Positions 23,591 through 34,642 of a stretch of 64,000 nt of DNA are shown here, piece after piece. The position numbers and the translations under genes are program-made. This DNA is from Scalesia atractyloides (taxonomy: Eukaryota > Streptophyta > Magnoliopsida > Asterales > Asteraceae), in contig CAMTDV010000009.1 in NCBI GenBank assembly GCA_947069175.1, positions 9,867,663 through 9,931,662 of the forward strand. Reading direction: 5' to 3'. The notes under the pieces are model-generated. The model worked only from the letters and a program-made list of their open reading frames with translations. It searched no databases and had not been told where the DNA came from. Position 1 is the stretch's first letter. The number at the start of each line of letters is the position of its first letter.

Positions 23591-23862
23591 GTTTTGTTTT
23601 AGGATATAACCTTATCTTTCCAAACATATCAAAACTCTTGCGCATGAAATCATATTTAGTCAATCAACTCTGTTTATCAATATTCGTTAACTTAGGCATC
23701 AAAAAGCGATTCCTGTAGCAGGGTACTCAACCCTTACAAGGAACGTTACCGCCTCAAACAAAAATTTAAACTCTTACTCCTTTCTAAGTATGTAACTGTC
23801 AAATTAAACACCATCCTTTTTAGACAAACATGCCACTACTTAAATTTCGGTACGAAATATCT
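23591..23862 (+). other. E2 3' untranslated region
   Basis: No gene. Its end ('ctacttaaatttcggtacgaaat') matches the block just upstream of the polypurine tract in E3 and, inverted, in E1. Confidence 0.65.
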
Positions 23863-23877
23863 AAAAGTAGGGGATAC
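23863..23877 (+). other. E2 polypurine tract
   Basis: AAAAGTAGGGGATAC, directly before the 3' LTR and identical to the E3 tract. Confidence 0.88.
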
Positions 23878-24065
23878 TGTAACATCCGTCAAAAACCGGG
23901 TTAACCAAACCCGCTTCGTTTATTAACCGAACAACCAGTTAAAAATTTAGTTGCGTATTTAATGCTCAAATTAATTTTAAACGATACATAATTAATAAGT
24001 ATATTAGAATATAAAATTTATATTTGAAAATGTATTAAAAATAGTGAATTAAAAATAAAATGCTG

Positions 24066-24140
24066 AAGCCGGGTTTCGAACCCTGGTCAGCCGAATATTC
24101 ACAAAGTCTTAACTCTCACTCGCCCAACCACTCCGCCACT
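24066..24140 (-). other. Reversed tRNA-like unit, E2 3' LTR
   Basis: Same unit as 17855-17929. Here the B-box-like part is GGTTCGAAACCC on the minus strand, with one change relative to the 5' copy. Confidence 0.6.
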
Positions 24141-24989
24141 TGTGTTGTTTGGTTACATATTGAAACAATTAATACATAAAATAAATTTGGAAATCAAACC
24201 CAGTTACACAGCGCGCCCAAATCCGCTGACGCCGGAAAATCAGACGATTTCGTCAATCATCGTCGGTTACCTTTGACTTAACGTAAGAATTAACACGCCA
24301 TCGGTTATAACCGATGTCTAGTCCGCGACATTAGTCATAACCGCCGGAGAATTTTTGACTAACGAATCAAGACGGTAATCAGACCCAATTCGTCGATGTT
24401 CGTCCCTATAAATACACACTCTAGCCTCTGATAACCTTTTCGCTCACAATCACACCAATTCTCGACGCAATTTCACTCGCCGGAAAATCTCTGCAAGTCG
24501 CCAGAAAACCGAGACTTTCATCTACACGGTAAATACCTCGACTTTTTCTGTTTTAACCCATTGTTAGATTATTACTAACATCAATCACTCACCCAGAATC
24601 TATTCCAGACAACGTTGCCGGATTTTCTGTTTTCGCCGGAAAACTTCTGAAAGTTCCAGAATCTCGCTGTTTGCCGGTATGATCATTTAAACCTACTGAT
24701 AATCGTTGCTCAGTAGTTCAATCTCATATCTAATCAATCAATCTGATTTTTGAATCCGAACAGAGGGACTTCACAAAACAGAGCCGACGATCTTTGCCGG
24801 ATTTCTGAAGAAGACAATCTGCCCGGTACAATCAATCCCCAAACCCTTTCTGTTCAATACATTACGATTGCTCATAATGTTCGTTAACCGAATTAAACAA
24901 GAAACAGTTAGTTAACCGTTGTCTGTGTTTTGAACGAAGAAGACGAAGTCGTGTATGATATAAGATTAATTAAAATCAATATTATGAAC

Positions 24990-25460
24990 GGGTTAGACAC
25001 ACAGTCCAGCGGTGGACTGTGTGCAAACAATATGCATACGTCCCGAGTTCGATCCTTGACACACGCATTCGCTGTAATAAAATGTCTTTTTTTAACTGAA
25101 CCGGATCCACAACAGTAAGATGTTAAGTATAATAAAAACCAGAATATTTACCAAGTTAGACACACAGTCCAGCAGTGAACTGTGTGCCAAACTAAACCAC
25201 AGGTCCCAGGTTCGAGACCTGTGGCGAGCACCGAGTTGATGCAATTAAATCCTTTTTAAAATAAATGATTTTCGGATTAACTTAATTAGTGTATAAATAT
25301 AATTAAAAACAGAAATATTTCGGGTTAGACACGTAGCTCAGTTGGTAGAGCTGCATGCACGCGTACAGGAGGTCACGGGTTCGAGTCTCACCCAGCGCAC
25401 ATATAAGCGACCGGACCAGTCAACGGTCAACGGTCAACGGTCAAAAGTCAACATTTTTTT
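24990..25460 (+). other. Three tandem tRNA-like units, E2 3' LTR
   Basis: Unit 1 (24990-25060): CAGTCCAGCGG, GAGTTCGATCC, T7 at 25087. Unit 2 (25154-25228): CAGTCCAGCAG, GGTTCGAGACC, T5 at 25253. Unit 3 (25322-25400): TAGCTCAGTTGG, GGTTCGAGTCTC, T7 at 25454. It keeps better B-boxes than the 5' LTR in units 1 and 3, so decay after insertion has hit different positions in the two LTRs. Confidence 0.7.
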
Positions 25461-27240
25461 AATTATTTTTATTTATTTATTTAATTTAAAAATCAATTAA
25501 AAATACTTAAAAATAACGTTTTTAAAGTTAGAAAATAGCCTTAAACTCACAAAAATATATCCAAAAATCCTATTAAAATAGTTAATAAAATCCACATACT
25601 TACCGTACCTTTTCGTTATTAATTAGGTTAGTTATTCCTCGTCGATCAATCCTCTAAACTCGTGCGCATTCAACATCTTCAAGCAAACGCACCCAATGTG
25701 AGTGAATCTTACAACTCCCCTTTTTATTACACGTTTTGGGGTGTATCATGTGTCGCTTAAACTAATTCGTTAATTCAAACTCGTGCTATACCATATTATG
25801 ATCTAAACTTAGAATGTAAATATTGTTTGTAGTTATGTATTACATATTGTCAAGTTGTATGCAAATTATTTGTTAGGCCCATCAGTTCCTCGTGGGAGAC
25901 GAGTTGAACAACGCGTGCCTTAAAACTCATTCTTTAGGCCCATCAGTTCGTAGAACAACGCGTGCCTCAAAACTCATTCATTAGGCCCATCAGTTCCTCG
26001 TGGGAGACGAGTTGAGCAACGCGTGCCTCAAAACAATCTATTATTGTATGTGTATGCATTATTTAATATTAAGTGTTTTGTGAATAAGTTTACATCTATA
26101 TTTACTCATATGTGGTTATGCACTTTATTTTATAATCAATTCAATAAACTTGTTCAAATGTTTTTCATAGGATTCACTCGCTAACTTTTTATTGATCCAA
26201 AAACCATTTTTACACATGATACAGGTGAACAGGATGAAGCAAGGAAAACATAGGAAATGCCTTAGAAGAAAATAATGAAGTCTAGAAAGATGTGTAGAAC
26301 ATGTTATAATTATGATTGTATGATCTCCTTTAAATTGTAATAATAAATATGAAACATTATAATAAATGTCATGAGCTTTGATGAAACCCAATCATGCCCC
26401 GATCACCTTTTCCGCTGCGGGTCGGGGTGTGACACGAACCAGATTGTCTCATGAGAAATTCCATAACACTATTTAAGCGACAATATTTAAACGTTAATAT
26501 CCCATACTATCAACATATAATCCTCAAATAACATTACAAAATATCAAGATTCTCATAACACAATTTCAAGTTCGATGTTCCCTAGAATTATTACAATGCG
26601 TTTCTAAAGCAAAACCTAATCTAAGCGTCCAAAGCAATATACTTAACCTGCCACACATGTTAAAATAAAACGTCAATACAATTAAGTAAGGGTGAGCATA
26701 CAGGTTTGCGTACATAATAGATATAAAAGCGTTTAGCATACACCGCATGACATATATGTAAGAGTTGTGAACTATGTAACTACTAGATTCAAATAAACCA
26801 ACAAACCGTGATTGATCAAGGCATGCGAACAAGTGTTCACATCCTAAAAGAGAAAATAAATGCGAAATAAAAATGTGAGCCTTAACAACCCTGGGCCTCC
26901 GGGTGGCGGGTCAACCTCTAGTGTACTATCATGTTAAGGGTGGCATACAAGCAATCAAGCAATACATACAATTCAGCAGATTTCACGTATAGTCATGTAA
27001 TTCTGTGGGTTGCGAATAAGCGTTTTAGAGTTGTGTTATGTGTTTTGATATACGAACATATGTGACACCCAAAAGTGCGTTTAAGCGTAAAAGGGTTCAA
27101 GTATACTCACTGTTGGTGCATTTTGGGAGATGAGACGGGATCTGAGAAGAGTTGCGGAGAGTGTCGGATCAGCCTGTAAGCGAACAGAAGTGCGTCAGTC
27201 TTCCGAATTGCTGAAACGGTTAACGGGTGAGAGAACAGTA

Positions 27241-27500
27241 GACAAGTTCGGGCGAACTTGTATAACTGAACTTACTGAGTGAACAAGTTCGGGCGAACTT
27301 GTCCCTTTTCTTGAGGGAGGTTACAAGTTTGGGCGAACTTGTCTGATTTCCTTGGAAACCAGTTCAAGTTCGGGCGAACTTGTGCCATTTTGGTGAGTGG
27401 TGATACAAGTTCGGGTGAACTTGTGTTTATTTGTTGGAGAATTGATCAAGTTCAGTCGAACTTGGTCACCAATCTGGTGACAAGTTTGGGCGAACTTGAC
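27241..27500 (-). promoter_or_regulatory. Dyad array in E1 5' LTR (leader side)
   Basis: Seven copies at ~41-bp spacing, matching 10932-11186. Several arms are better preserved here; for example the fifth copy keeps the full GTGAACTTG that lost one base in the left LTR. Confidence 0.8.
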
Positions 27501-28080
27501 TGTTTTGGCTTCCAAATCGTGCGTTTTCACGTCGTTTGCTGAGGAAATCGAGTGTCCATCCCTCGAACCTTAAGCCACTGAGTAAAACTTAGGCTGGAGA
27601 GGTCTTTTGGAGCGAGTTGAGCCATTTACGGAAACTCGGGCTAATCCGGGGGAACTTGAAGGTTCGTACGGGTTAGTCCAGCTTGTGTAAAGTGACGATT
27701 TCGTCCTTGTGCTTCCGGATCTGAGATCTTGCTTGACAACGCCTCGTTCCACTTCAAAGTGAATGAAACATACGTCATTAGTCCGAATATTGTGTGAAAA
27801 TCGATGTTTCAAAAGGTTTTACTCAGATCTAAGAGTAGATCTGAGTGAAAAGAGAAGTTTTATAGAAAAAGATGATGATTTTCGTAAACAGAAGAGATTT
27901 AATGAAAACGAAGGCAAAGCCTTATGCCAAAATCGTTGTTGAACGTTGAAAACGGGTTGAATCTTACTTAGAAAACAAGGGTTTCGGTTTTGGGAAGCTC
28001 CGGGCGAACTTGCAGCAAGCGCAAATGAAGAATGGAGCTGAGTATTTATAGGTGGAGTGAGAATAGAGGGCTGAAACATC

Positions 28081-28290
28081 AAGTTCGGGCGAACTTGTTA
28101 CAAGTTCCCGCGAACTTGTTACAAGTTTGGGCGAACTTGTTTGTTTTGCTGAGTTTTAAGACAAGTCCGGGCGGACTTGTATGTTTTCTGCGTTTAGGGG
28201 ACAAGTCCGGGCAGACTTGTGGTTTGTGAAGGGTTAGATGGCTCAGACAAGTTCGGGCGAACTTGTGTTATACAAGTTCGGCCAAACTTG
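28081..28290 (-). promoter_or_regulatory. Dyad array in E1 5' LTR (upstream of TATA)
   Basis: Seven copies, three of them nearly back to back (about 22-bp period) at 28082-28141. The copy at 28161-28180 reads ACAAGTCCGGGCGGACTTGT: both arms carry the paired change TT to CC and AA to GG. Confidence 0.78.
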
Positions 28291-28750
28291 ACCTGGTGGC
28301 CAAGTTTTGTTTGATTATTTCGCGTTACGCAGTTCGTTCGGCGATTCGGTTCGTATTAGATAGTTATACTAAGCGTTGTAATTGATACAATAGTTCGATT
28401 TAGCGATTCGTGCGTGCGAGAGCGTTGCGATTGCGATTATAACCATAACATAAACAAACATAACACATATAAAAACATAATTCCACATAATTAACTGCGT
28501 TTTGCGATGCGATGAGATAAGCGATGCGATGGCACAAGGGTTCCACTCGGCTCGAATAGTAGCATAACTACTTGTGATTGCGATTAAATTAGCGATGCGT
28601 GTAATAAGCGATTAGATGTGATATAACTGTAAATCAACAATAATTAATTAACATAACTTTCTTATCAATCGAATCTCGGGATTACAAGGAGAGATACAAC
28701 GGAAAATAAAAAGAAAATATAACAACGAATTTCCGAGTTATTACACCAGC

Positions 28751-29097
28751 ATTACCATCTCCACTACTATCTCCACCAACACCAATACCACCGTCGTCTC
28801 CACCCACCACCACCACCGCCAACCACCACTGCCATCTCTATTACCATCTCCACCACCACCTACCATCGTCATTTCCACCACACATCAAATATGCGATTTA
28901 TCCCAAGAAATCAAATCTTACCCAAACCACTTCACAATCCAAAAATCGAAACCCTAGAGCTTGACCATGAACCTGTGATTTAGTTCCCAAAAAGAATATT
29001 GCACCTCAATCATTCTTCAGGTCTGATCTTAATCCTGGTGACCTTACCTTGATATGTGCCGAAAATTTTGACTTGAACGAAAACCTTTGTGGTGATA
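28751..29097. other. Host DNA between E1 and the Sirevirus-like element
   Basis: The first ~135 bp continue the CCA-rich tract cut by E1. The rest (28886-29097) has no recognisable gene, although 'aaaccctagagcttgaccatgaacc' and 'aggtctgatcttaatcctggtgac' could be remnants of one. Confidence 0.5.
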
Positions 29098-29493
29098 CGT
29101 TGATGCATATGTCTGTTGCCTACGTCATCGTATAACGTCGTGTCTGTATTTAGGTGCGAAATGTTGAGTTTATGTATGTTGAGAAATAAGTTCGCCCGAA
29201 CTTGTATTGTGCATGAACAAGTTCGCCCGAACTTGTCCATACCATATTTCAAGCGAACTTGTTGTCTTATAAATAGGTAACTTGTCATTTCATTTGTAAC
29301 ATTGAGAGATTTTGTGTATTGGACGGCGAAGATCGGTCCAAGTGTTTCTAGGATTTGTAACGTTTACTAATCCATGAAACAGTGATTAAACAGTAACAAA
29401 CTTGTCTACAATGTCGCCTATGCAAACGGATTCCGCACGTTTACCTTAGGTTTGCCAAATTAGGACCCAAACAATCCGTACAACGGACCTTCA
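29098..29493 (+). repeat. Sirevirus-like 5' LTR
   Basis: 396 bp, beginning CGTTGATGC (the first base is T in the right copy) and ending TTCA. TATAAATA at 29268-29275. Dyad copies at 29188-29204 and 29218-29235 and a half-site near 29251 lie within 80 bp upstream of TATA. Confidence 0.82.
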
Positions 29494-29495
29494 AT

Positions 29496-29507
29496 TGGTA
29501 TCAGAGC
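29496..29507 (+). other. Sirevirus-like primer-binding site
   Basis: TGGTATCAGAGC, complementary to initiator tRNA-Met, two bases after the LTR. Confidence 0.92.
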
Positions 29508-29741
29508 AGGATTGGCCTAATTTGAAGACATTGGACATAGAACATCTCATCTTCTACTCATTTAATTCTTTTTAAACTTTCCTTGGACATTACACGGATA
29601 AAATGGACTGATTTCAAGTATAATACTTAAAATCCATAATAGTAAAACCCTTGAAAAGATCAGAGCTTAAAACAAACGAATTAATGTCGAAAAGTTGAAA
29701 AAAATCATGTTTGAAAACATCATTTCGAACGTACTTGTGAT

Positions 29742-29987
29742 CAAGTTCGCCCGAACTTGACTGAAATTATCACATTTTGGGTGATTTTTCATTAAGTTCG
29801 CCTGAACTTGACAAGTTTTTCAAGAGTTTTCATCAAGTTCGCCCGAACTTGGCTAAATTTTCTTGAAAATTATCACAAGTCTGCTCGAACTTGTCAAAGG
29901 GTGAAATTTTCTTAATTTTTGATACAAGTTCGCCCGAACTTGTTAAGTAGCTGTTTTTCACAAGCTGTGACAAGTTCGCCGAACTTG
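29742..29987 (+). promoter_or_regulatory. Six-copy dyad array in the Sirevirus-like leader
   Basis: CAAGTTCGCCCGAACTTG-type copies start at 29742, 29793, 29834, 29876, 29925 and 29971 (41-51-bp spacing). The copy at 29971 has lost one loop base. Lying after the primer site, these are part of the genomic RNA. Confidence 0.82.
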
Positions 29988-30214
29988 TCCGAAGTTTCTA
30001 AAAAAAGGCATGAAAATTCAGAAAAACTTCTCGGACATCATATATCGTTAGATTCGTATCGACGAGACGAGTTTAAAACTCTAATTTGGTAAAAACAGTT
30101 TACGAAAAATTTTTAAACGTGTTTAGCGAACCGATACGTTAATATTGTCGATTAAAACGTCGGTTTTTGCTTAAAACTTCTAAAAACTACATTTTTTGTC
30201 GAAAATGTAAGTTA

Positions 30215-31910
30215 TTGATTTGAAAAGATAAATGATTGGTTTGATGGTATTGGGTATTCGAGGAATAAAAATGACAATAAAAATACTTGGGTTAAGAGAT
30301 TTGAACATTTTTGTGTAAAAAAGATGAATCATTGGATCAGTTGAAAAAACGTTATGATGTATTACTTGACAATTTAAAAGAATACAATATAAAAATGTCA
30401 AGTGCTGAACAGATTTCAAAATTTGCAGAAGCGCTGCCTTCAGAATGGGATTTGATTGAATTGAATAAGGAATCTAGATTTTGAAAGTTTTATCCAAATG
30501 TGTTTTATTTAAGCTTAAAAACCACGATTTAGAAATTACAAAGAAGAAGAAAGCTTTGATTGAAAAGATAGATGAGAAGCTAGATAAAATAAGCTTGGAT
30601 GTGGTTTTTGAAATAAGCAGAAGAATCAATATATGTTTTAAAGCAAAAAATCTTATGAAATGTGATATTAAAAGGGGTTGTTATATAGATAAAAATATGA
30701 ATCATGTTGTTGATTTTACTAAAATTTTTCTGGAGGTACACTCAAGACAGATTCAACTCCAAAGAATGAAGAATCAAGTGCATCAACAAATGAAGCTTCG
30801 AGTTCTGAATCTATGTGCTCAAGTTGTGAAAAATCCAGATCTGATAATGTTAAACTTTTGAGAGATGTGGAAAGTTTGACATTAGAAAACAAAAATTTTA
30901 TAATATCAGAATATGATTTGAAAAATCAATAAAAATATTTGAAAATGAAAAATCTGTTTTAAATAAAAATGTTTTGAAAAACAAAATATAATAAACTCGC
31001 ATTTTGAAAAATCAGAAAACTTAAACAAGATGCTGAGATTGATAAAAATAAAATTGATGATTTAGAAAAAGAAAGTGAAAGGTTTTATCACCTCGTCATT
31101 GATTTAGATCATATTTGTCAAACCTATCAATGACAATAAAAAGGAAATTCCAATAAGTGACAATGTCGCAAATTATGACAATGTTGTAATTGAGGATTGT
31201 GATGATGATACTGATGATGATACTGATGATGAAACTGATAAAAAGAATAAAAATGAAATATTTTTAAAACTAAAAGAAAAATTTCAAGAAACTGTTCTAC
31301 AATCTACTGAAAAAGGTGAATGCTCAATGCAAAAACCTTCTAAGCGGAATGGAGAACGAAAATAAAAGGAAAAACAAAGTTCTAAAAATTTTCAAAAGAA
31401 ACATAAAAGCTCATCAGTACGATCATCCAATCATTATAAAAACTCACAAAAAATCTGAAAATAAGTGGTGCAGGTCGGACCACTGTGCTTCAATGTCAAA
31501 CCATGCTTTTAGAAGAAACAGGAAAGATGGTTACACACATCAAATCAATGTTATGATTTGAGTGTATGGTTTGCTAAAAAGGACCAGTATGAGAACAGGA
31601 AGTGTCATAAATGTGGAGTAACTGGACACATTGCTAGAAAATGTTTTCAAATTAATCCTAAACCTGTTCATATTGATAAGAAAAAATTTTGAAGATTTGA
31701 AAGTACCAACTCAGGTTTGGAAACAATGTACAGAAACTGCAAACAAGGTGAAACCTGTTATTACTAAGTTTTTAAATTTTGAAACGGGTGAATCCTCGAA
31801 TAGTAATGAACAAAAAGTTTCTACATTGCATTTCAAGAAAGCTTTAACGAAAAACCAATCATGGTTGGTGAAAGAAAAAAGAATTTACACAATCAGTGAA
31901 AATTGAAAGT
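30215..31910 (+). pseudogene. Sirevirus-like gag pseudogene
   Basis: Readable in changing frames. 30225-30475 translates to WFDGIGYSRNKNDNK-like and LDQLKKRYDVLLDNL-like segments and EALPSEWD, typical of copia gag. The CCHC knuckle CHKCGVTGHIARKC is at about 31606-31650. Many frameshifts and stops separate these, and an acidic tract (31195-31250) intervenes. It is not translatable as one protein. Confidence 0.72.
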
Positions 31911-32289
31911 TTAGAAGACTTTACGAAACTTAAGAAAGTCCAAAATAAACCTGATTGTGAAAAGAAAGTCAAAATTAAGGTTGAAGAAATAACACCTAAG
32001 ACTGCAAAGGCTTGGGTGTCACTATTAAACTAACTGTTTGAATTTTTGTGTAGGAACTTCTGAGAAGAAAGTAAATTACTGAGAATGGAGTTCTGTGACA
32101 CACAATGAAAACGGGCCGGGTTATCAAATTCTATATAAAGGCCTTATTACATATTCAAATAATGTTTACTTGACAATTTTACAAATTTTTGAAGAAAATC
32201 TAAAAAATTTTACAGAACCCTCACTGTTGAAAAGACAAAATACATGGATATAAATGTTTTACAAACACAAAAGTGTCAAGGTTTTTGTC

Positions 32290-33914
32290 ATCATGAGGGG
32301 GAGAGTGCTTAAAAGAAAATTTCTGAAGCAGTAATGGATGGCGAATTGAAGTGATTCTCATCGGTTGGTCAATGTTTTTCTATAAATCAAAAATTCCAAA
32401 AATATGTTTTTGAATTTTAGGGGGAGAAAAAATTTTCAGAAAATCAAAAAACATATTAATTGCAAAAAGTACAAAAACATTGAAAAAGACAAAAGAGTTT
32501 TATGTCAAAAAGGAAATGATAGTACATCAGTGGACTATCACAGTATGCTAAGGATTTGTAAAGTTTAAACAAGTCTTACTGTGGATGTGTTGATAGGCTT
32601 TACACGTTCAGTAAATTGTTTCCAGGATATAAACTAAATTTTACAACTGCTTAAACTCTTCGATTAACATCTCTCGGATATATGGACTTAGTACTCCGAA
32701 ATTTCGTTTGAGATATTGCCTGATTCTGAGATACGAGGTATTTATAGATGATTGATATTTGGGGTATTATACAAGTTCTTCTGATTTTGCGTAAGCAATG
32801 GCCTAGAACTTCTATAATGCTTCTGTAAAATCCCCTAAAACTGCAAGCAAAATTGAAAATATCGAAAGATACTACAATTCCAGTACAAAAAGATTCCATT
32901 TTGGAACACTACCTTATAAGTCGAGCCTTCATCTCTCTATCGGTACAGTGGTACTAACCTGAGCTCTCAAGGTCTCGCATAACCCAGTTACAGACATCAA
33001 TTACGCTATACTCACCTGTAAGATGAAATCTAGGGAATTCTAATGCAGGAGTATATTCTGAGATGTGAACCATTGTTAAGTCAAGTTTCTTAATTCTACA
33101 TAAGGTATCTTGGAACAACTGAGAAATGTGTTGAAGTTTAAGAGGACAAACATATCGACAATCTAGGTAAATTTGTTTAAAACTTAAAGTCTCAAAAGGT
33201 CAATGGTACTAGTGATATGTCTCAAAAACTGTTATGATCCTTTAACACAAACGCAACAAAAATATGTTTGTAAATATGTTTGTACATAATTAGAGTTTGA
33301 TTTTCATTACATAAAAACATAAAGATTATATTATCTTTTAGTTTTAACCACTGATGATGAAAAGCTGATTTTCAAAGTCTAGAGTTGCTGAACAAAATAT
33401 AAAAACTTTTGAAAATTGATCTGAAAAGTTTAAAAGTTCATTAAGTTGAAACATACATTTGAATAAATGTGTCAGTTTAGTGACAAAACATTTAATCAAG
33501 ATCATTAAGTTGAACTTGATACATGAATCTGATATTCAAGGTCATTAATTTGGACTTGATTAACTGAGAGGGGTTAAAACTGATAAGAAGATTAAAATTT
33601 GATATGTTTGTGTTTAGAAATTTCAAAGTTTGAATCTAAAATGTTTATTTGAATATTTGAGGAACTTTGAAACATGAAGTAAATTTTAAAGGGGAGCTAG
33701 ATAAAAACGATGAAGATACCAGAAAGCTCAAAGTAAGGGGGAGCATGGTGATTAAAGTTTTATCAAGACAAGCTCAAGAAAAGAGAAAATGATTGTAGAA
33801 GATATGAAGATCAAGGACGTTAAAGCTAGTCAAGAAATAAAGATCAAAGAACATATTAAAGACTCTGGAATTAAATTGAAGACTGATGACTACAACAACA
33901 ACCAAGGGGGAGTC
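32290..33914 (+). other. Purine-tract-rich 3' region of the Sirevirus-like element
   Basis: Purine tracts AGGGGGAGAG (about 32295), AGGGGGAGAAAA (about 32420), AGGGGAGC (about 33694), AAGGGGGAGC (about 33736) and the proper one, AAGGGGGAGTC (33905-33914). Between them is AT-rich DNA without a supported gene. The segment 32640-33010 could be a further inserted fragment, since its composition is less A-rich. Confidence 0.62.
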
Positions 33915-34055
33915 TGTTGATGCATATGTTCGTTGCCTACGTCATCGTATAATGTTGAGTCTGTATTTAGGAGCTAAATGTTGAGTTTATGTATGTTGAG
34001 AAACAAGTTCGCCCAAACTTGTATTGTGCATGAACAAGTTCGCCCGAACTTGTCC
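33915..34055 (+). repeat. Sirevirus-like 3' LTR, truncated
   Basis: Matches the first 141 bp of the 5' LTR (29098-29238) with a few changes. It ends three bases after the second dyad copy (34035-34052), where sequence switches to E1-family LTR. Confidence 0.82.
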
Positions 34056-34642
34056 GTTGCCTTCCAGATCTCGGCTTGTAAGTGATAGATCTGAGAAAAA
34101 CCTTTGAAAACCATTGATTTCTACACAAGATACGGACTTTTGATGATGTTTTGTTCATTTACTAGTATGAAACGAAGCATCTATCATTCAAGATCCCAGA
34201 TCTGGAAGCACAAGGACGTTAATGTTGGTTTACACAAGCCGGACTGATCCGAACGAACCCCGAGTTCGCCCGGATTAGCCCACTCTTTTGTAAAACGGCT
34301 AAAACAGCTCTAAAAGACCTCTCCGACCTAAGTTTGCTCAGTAGCACAGGGTTGGAGGGATGATCACTCGATTTTCCTCAACAAATGACACGAAAACGAA
34401 AGATTTTGGAACCGAAAACATCAAGTTCGCTCGAGAATCACCAGCTCACCAGGTCAAGTTCGACCAAACTTGTACCCATTTTGGTCAAGTTCGACCGAAC
34501 TTGAGTGTTTCTTCACCAAGTTTCTTGCAAGTTCGCCCGAACTTGCCTGGTTTCTTAGGAAACCATACAAGTTCGACCGAACTTGCCAAATCAGTAAGGT
34601 TTTCCTACAAGTTCGCCCGAACTTGACAAGTTTCTTAAGAAA
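34056..34642 (+). repeat. E1-family LTR, truncated, first part
   Basis: Diverged sense-strand copy of the E1 LTR middle: compare the complement of 11220-11530 ('gatctggaagcacaagg', 'gattagccc', 'aaaagacctctcc'). The first ~1 kb of the LTR, with the upstream dyads and TATA, is missing. Five dyad copies at 34455, 34486, 34528, 34568 and 34608 mostly carry GACC or GCCC loops. Confidence 0.78.

Larger units (their letters stand above)
17672..26434 (+). mobile_element. E2: gag-only Ty3/gypsy element (TR-GAG type) nested in E1
   Basis: Two ~2.55-kb LTRs (TGTAACATCC ... GGGTCGGGGTGTGACA), CGAAC target duplications (17667-17671 and 26435-26439), an iMet primer site and a polypurine tract define an 8.76-kb insertion in the E1 5' LTR. 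Only gag is present; where pol should be there is a tandem repeat and unrelated AT-rich DNA. LTR ends, leader and polypurine block match E3, so E2 probably moved with proteins from an E3-like relative. The LTRs are very similar, which makes it younger than E1. Confidence 0.92.
23878..26434 (+). repeat. E2 3' LTR
   Basis: 2557 bp, nearly identical to 17672-20218, with TATA at 24406-24414. Differences are scattered point changes and small indels. Confidence 0.92.
10081..28745 (-). mobile_element. E1: Ty3/gypsy chromovirus-type retrotransposon (interrupted by E2)
   Basis: Transcribed on the minus strand. The LTRs begin TGTAATAACTCGG and end GGTTGGGGTGTGACA. The element is flanked by CCAGC (10076-10080 and 28746-28750). 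The primer site matches initiator tRNA-Met and the polypurine tract reads AAAGTAGGGGAGAC. Gene order is gag-protease-RT-RNase H-integrase-chromodomain, all degenerate, with deletions in RT and between RNase H and integrase. E2 sits in the right (5') LTR. Without E2 the element is about 9.9 kb. The Tekay/Del-like lineage is inferred from the pol C-terminus and LTR ends. Confidence 0.92.
26440..28745 (-). repeat. E1 5' LTR, main part after E2
   Basis: It continues the LTR interrupted at 17671 and ends at TTATTACA followed by the CCAGC target duplication. The TATA complement is at 28043-28051. It carries dyad clusters at 27241-27500 and 28081-28290. The latter has two more dyad copies (28097-28140) than the left LTR. 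Confidence 0.92.
29098..34055 (+). mobile_element. Sirevirus-like Ty1/copia element, gag only, right LTR truncated
   Basis: A short LTR (start (T)GTTGATGCATATG), an iMet primer site, a gag remnant with UBN2-type region and CCHC knuckle, and several GGGGGAG purine tracts before the 3' LTR. Multiple polypurine tracts and short palindromic repeats near the promoter are described hallmarks of Sireviruses. Protease, integrase and RT are absent. The 3' LTR keeps only its first ~141 bp and then switches to E1-family LTR sequence. Confidence 0.78.

Noticed and set aside
30481..30861. 126-residue Lys-rich frame as a gene
   Set aside because: It lies out of frame with the copia gag remnant and arises from AT-rich decayed sequence.
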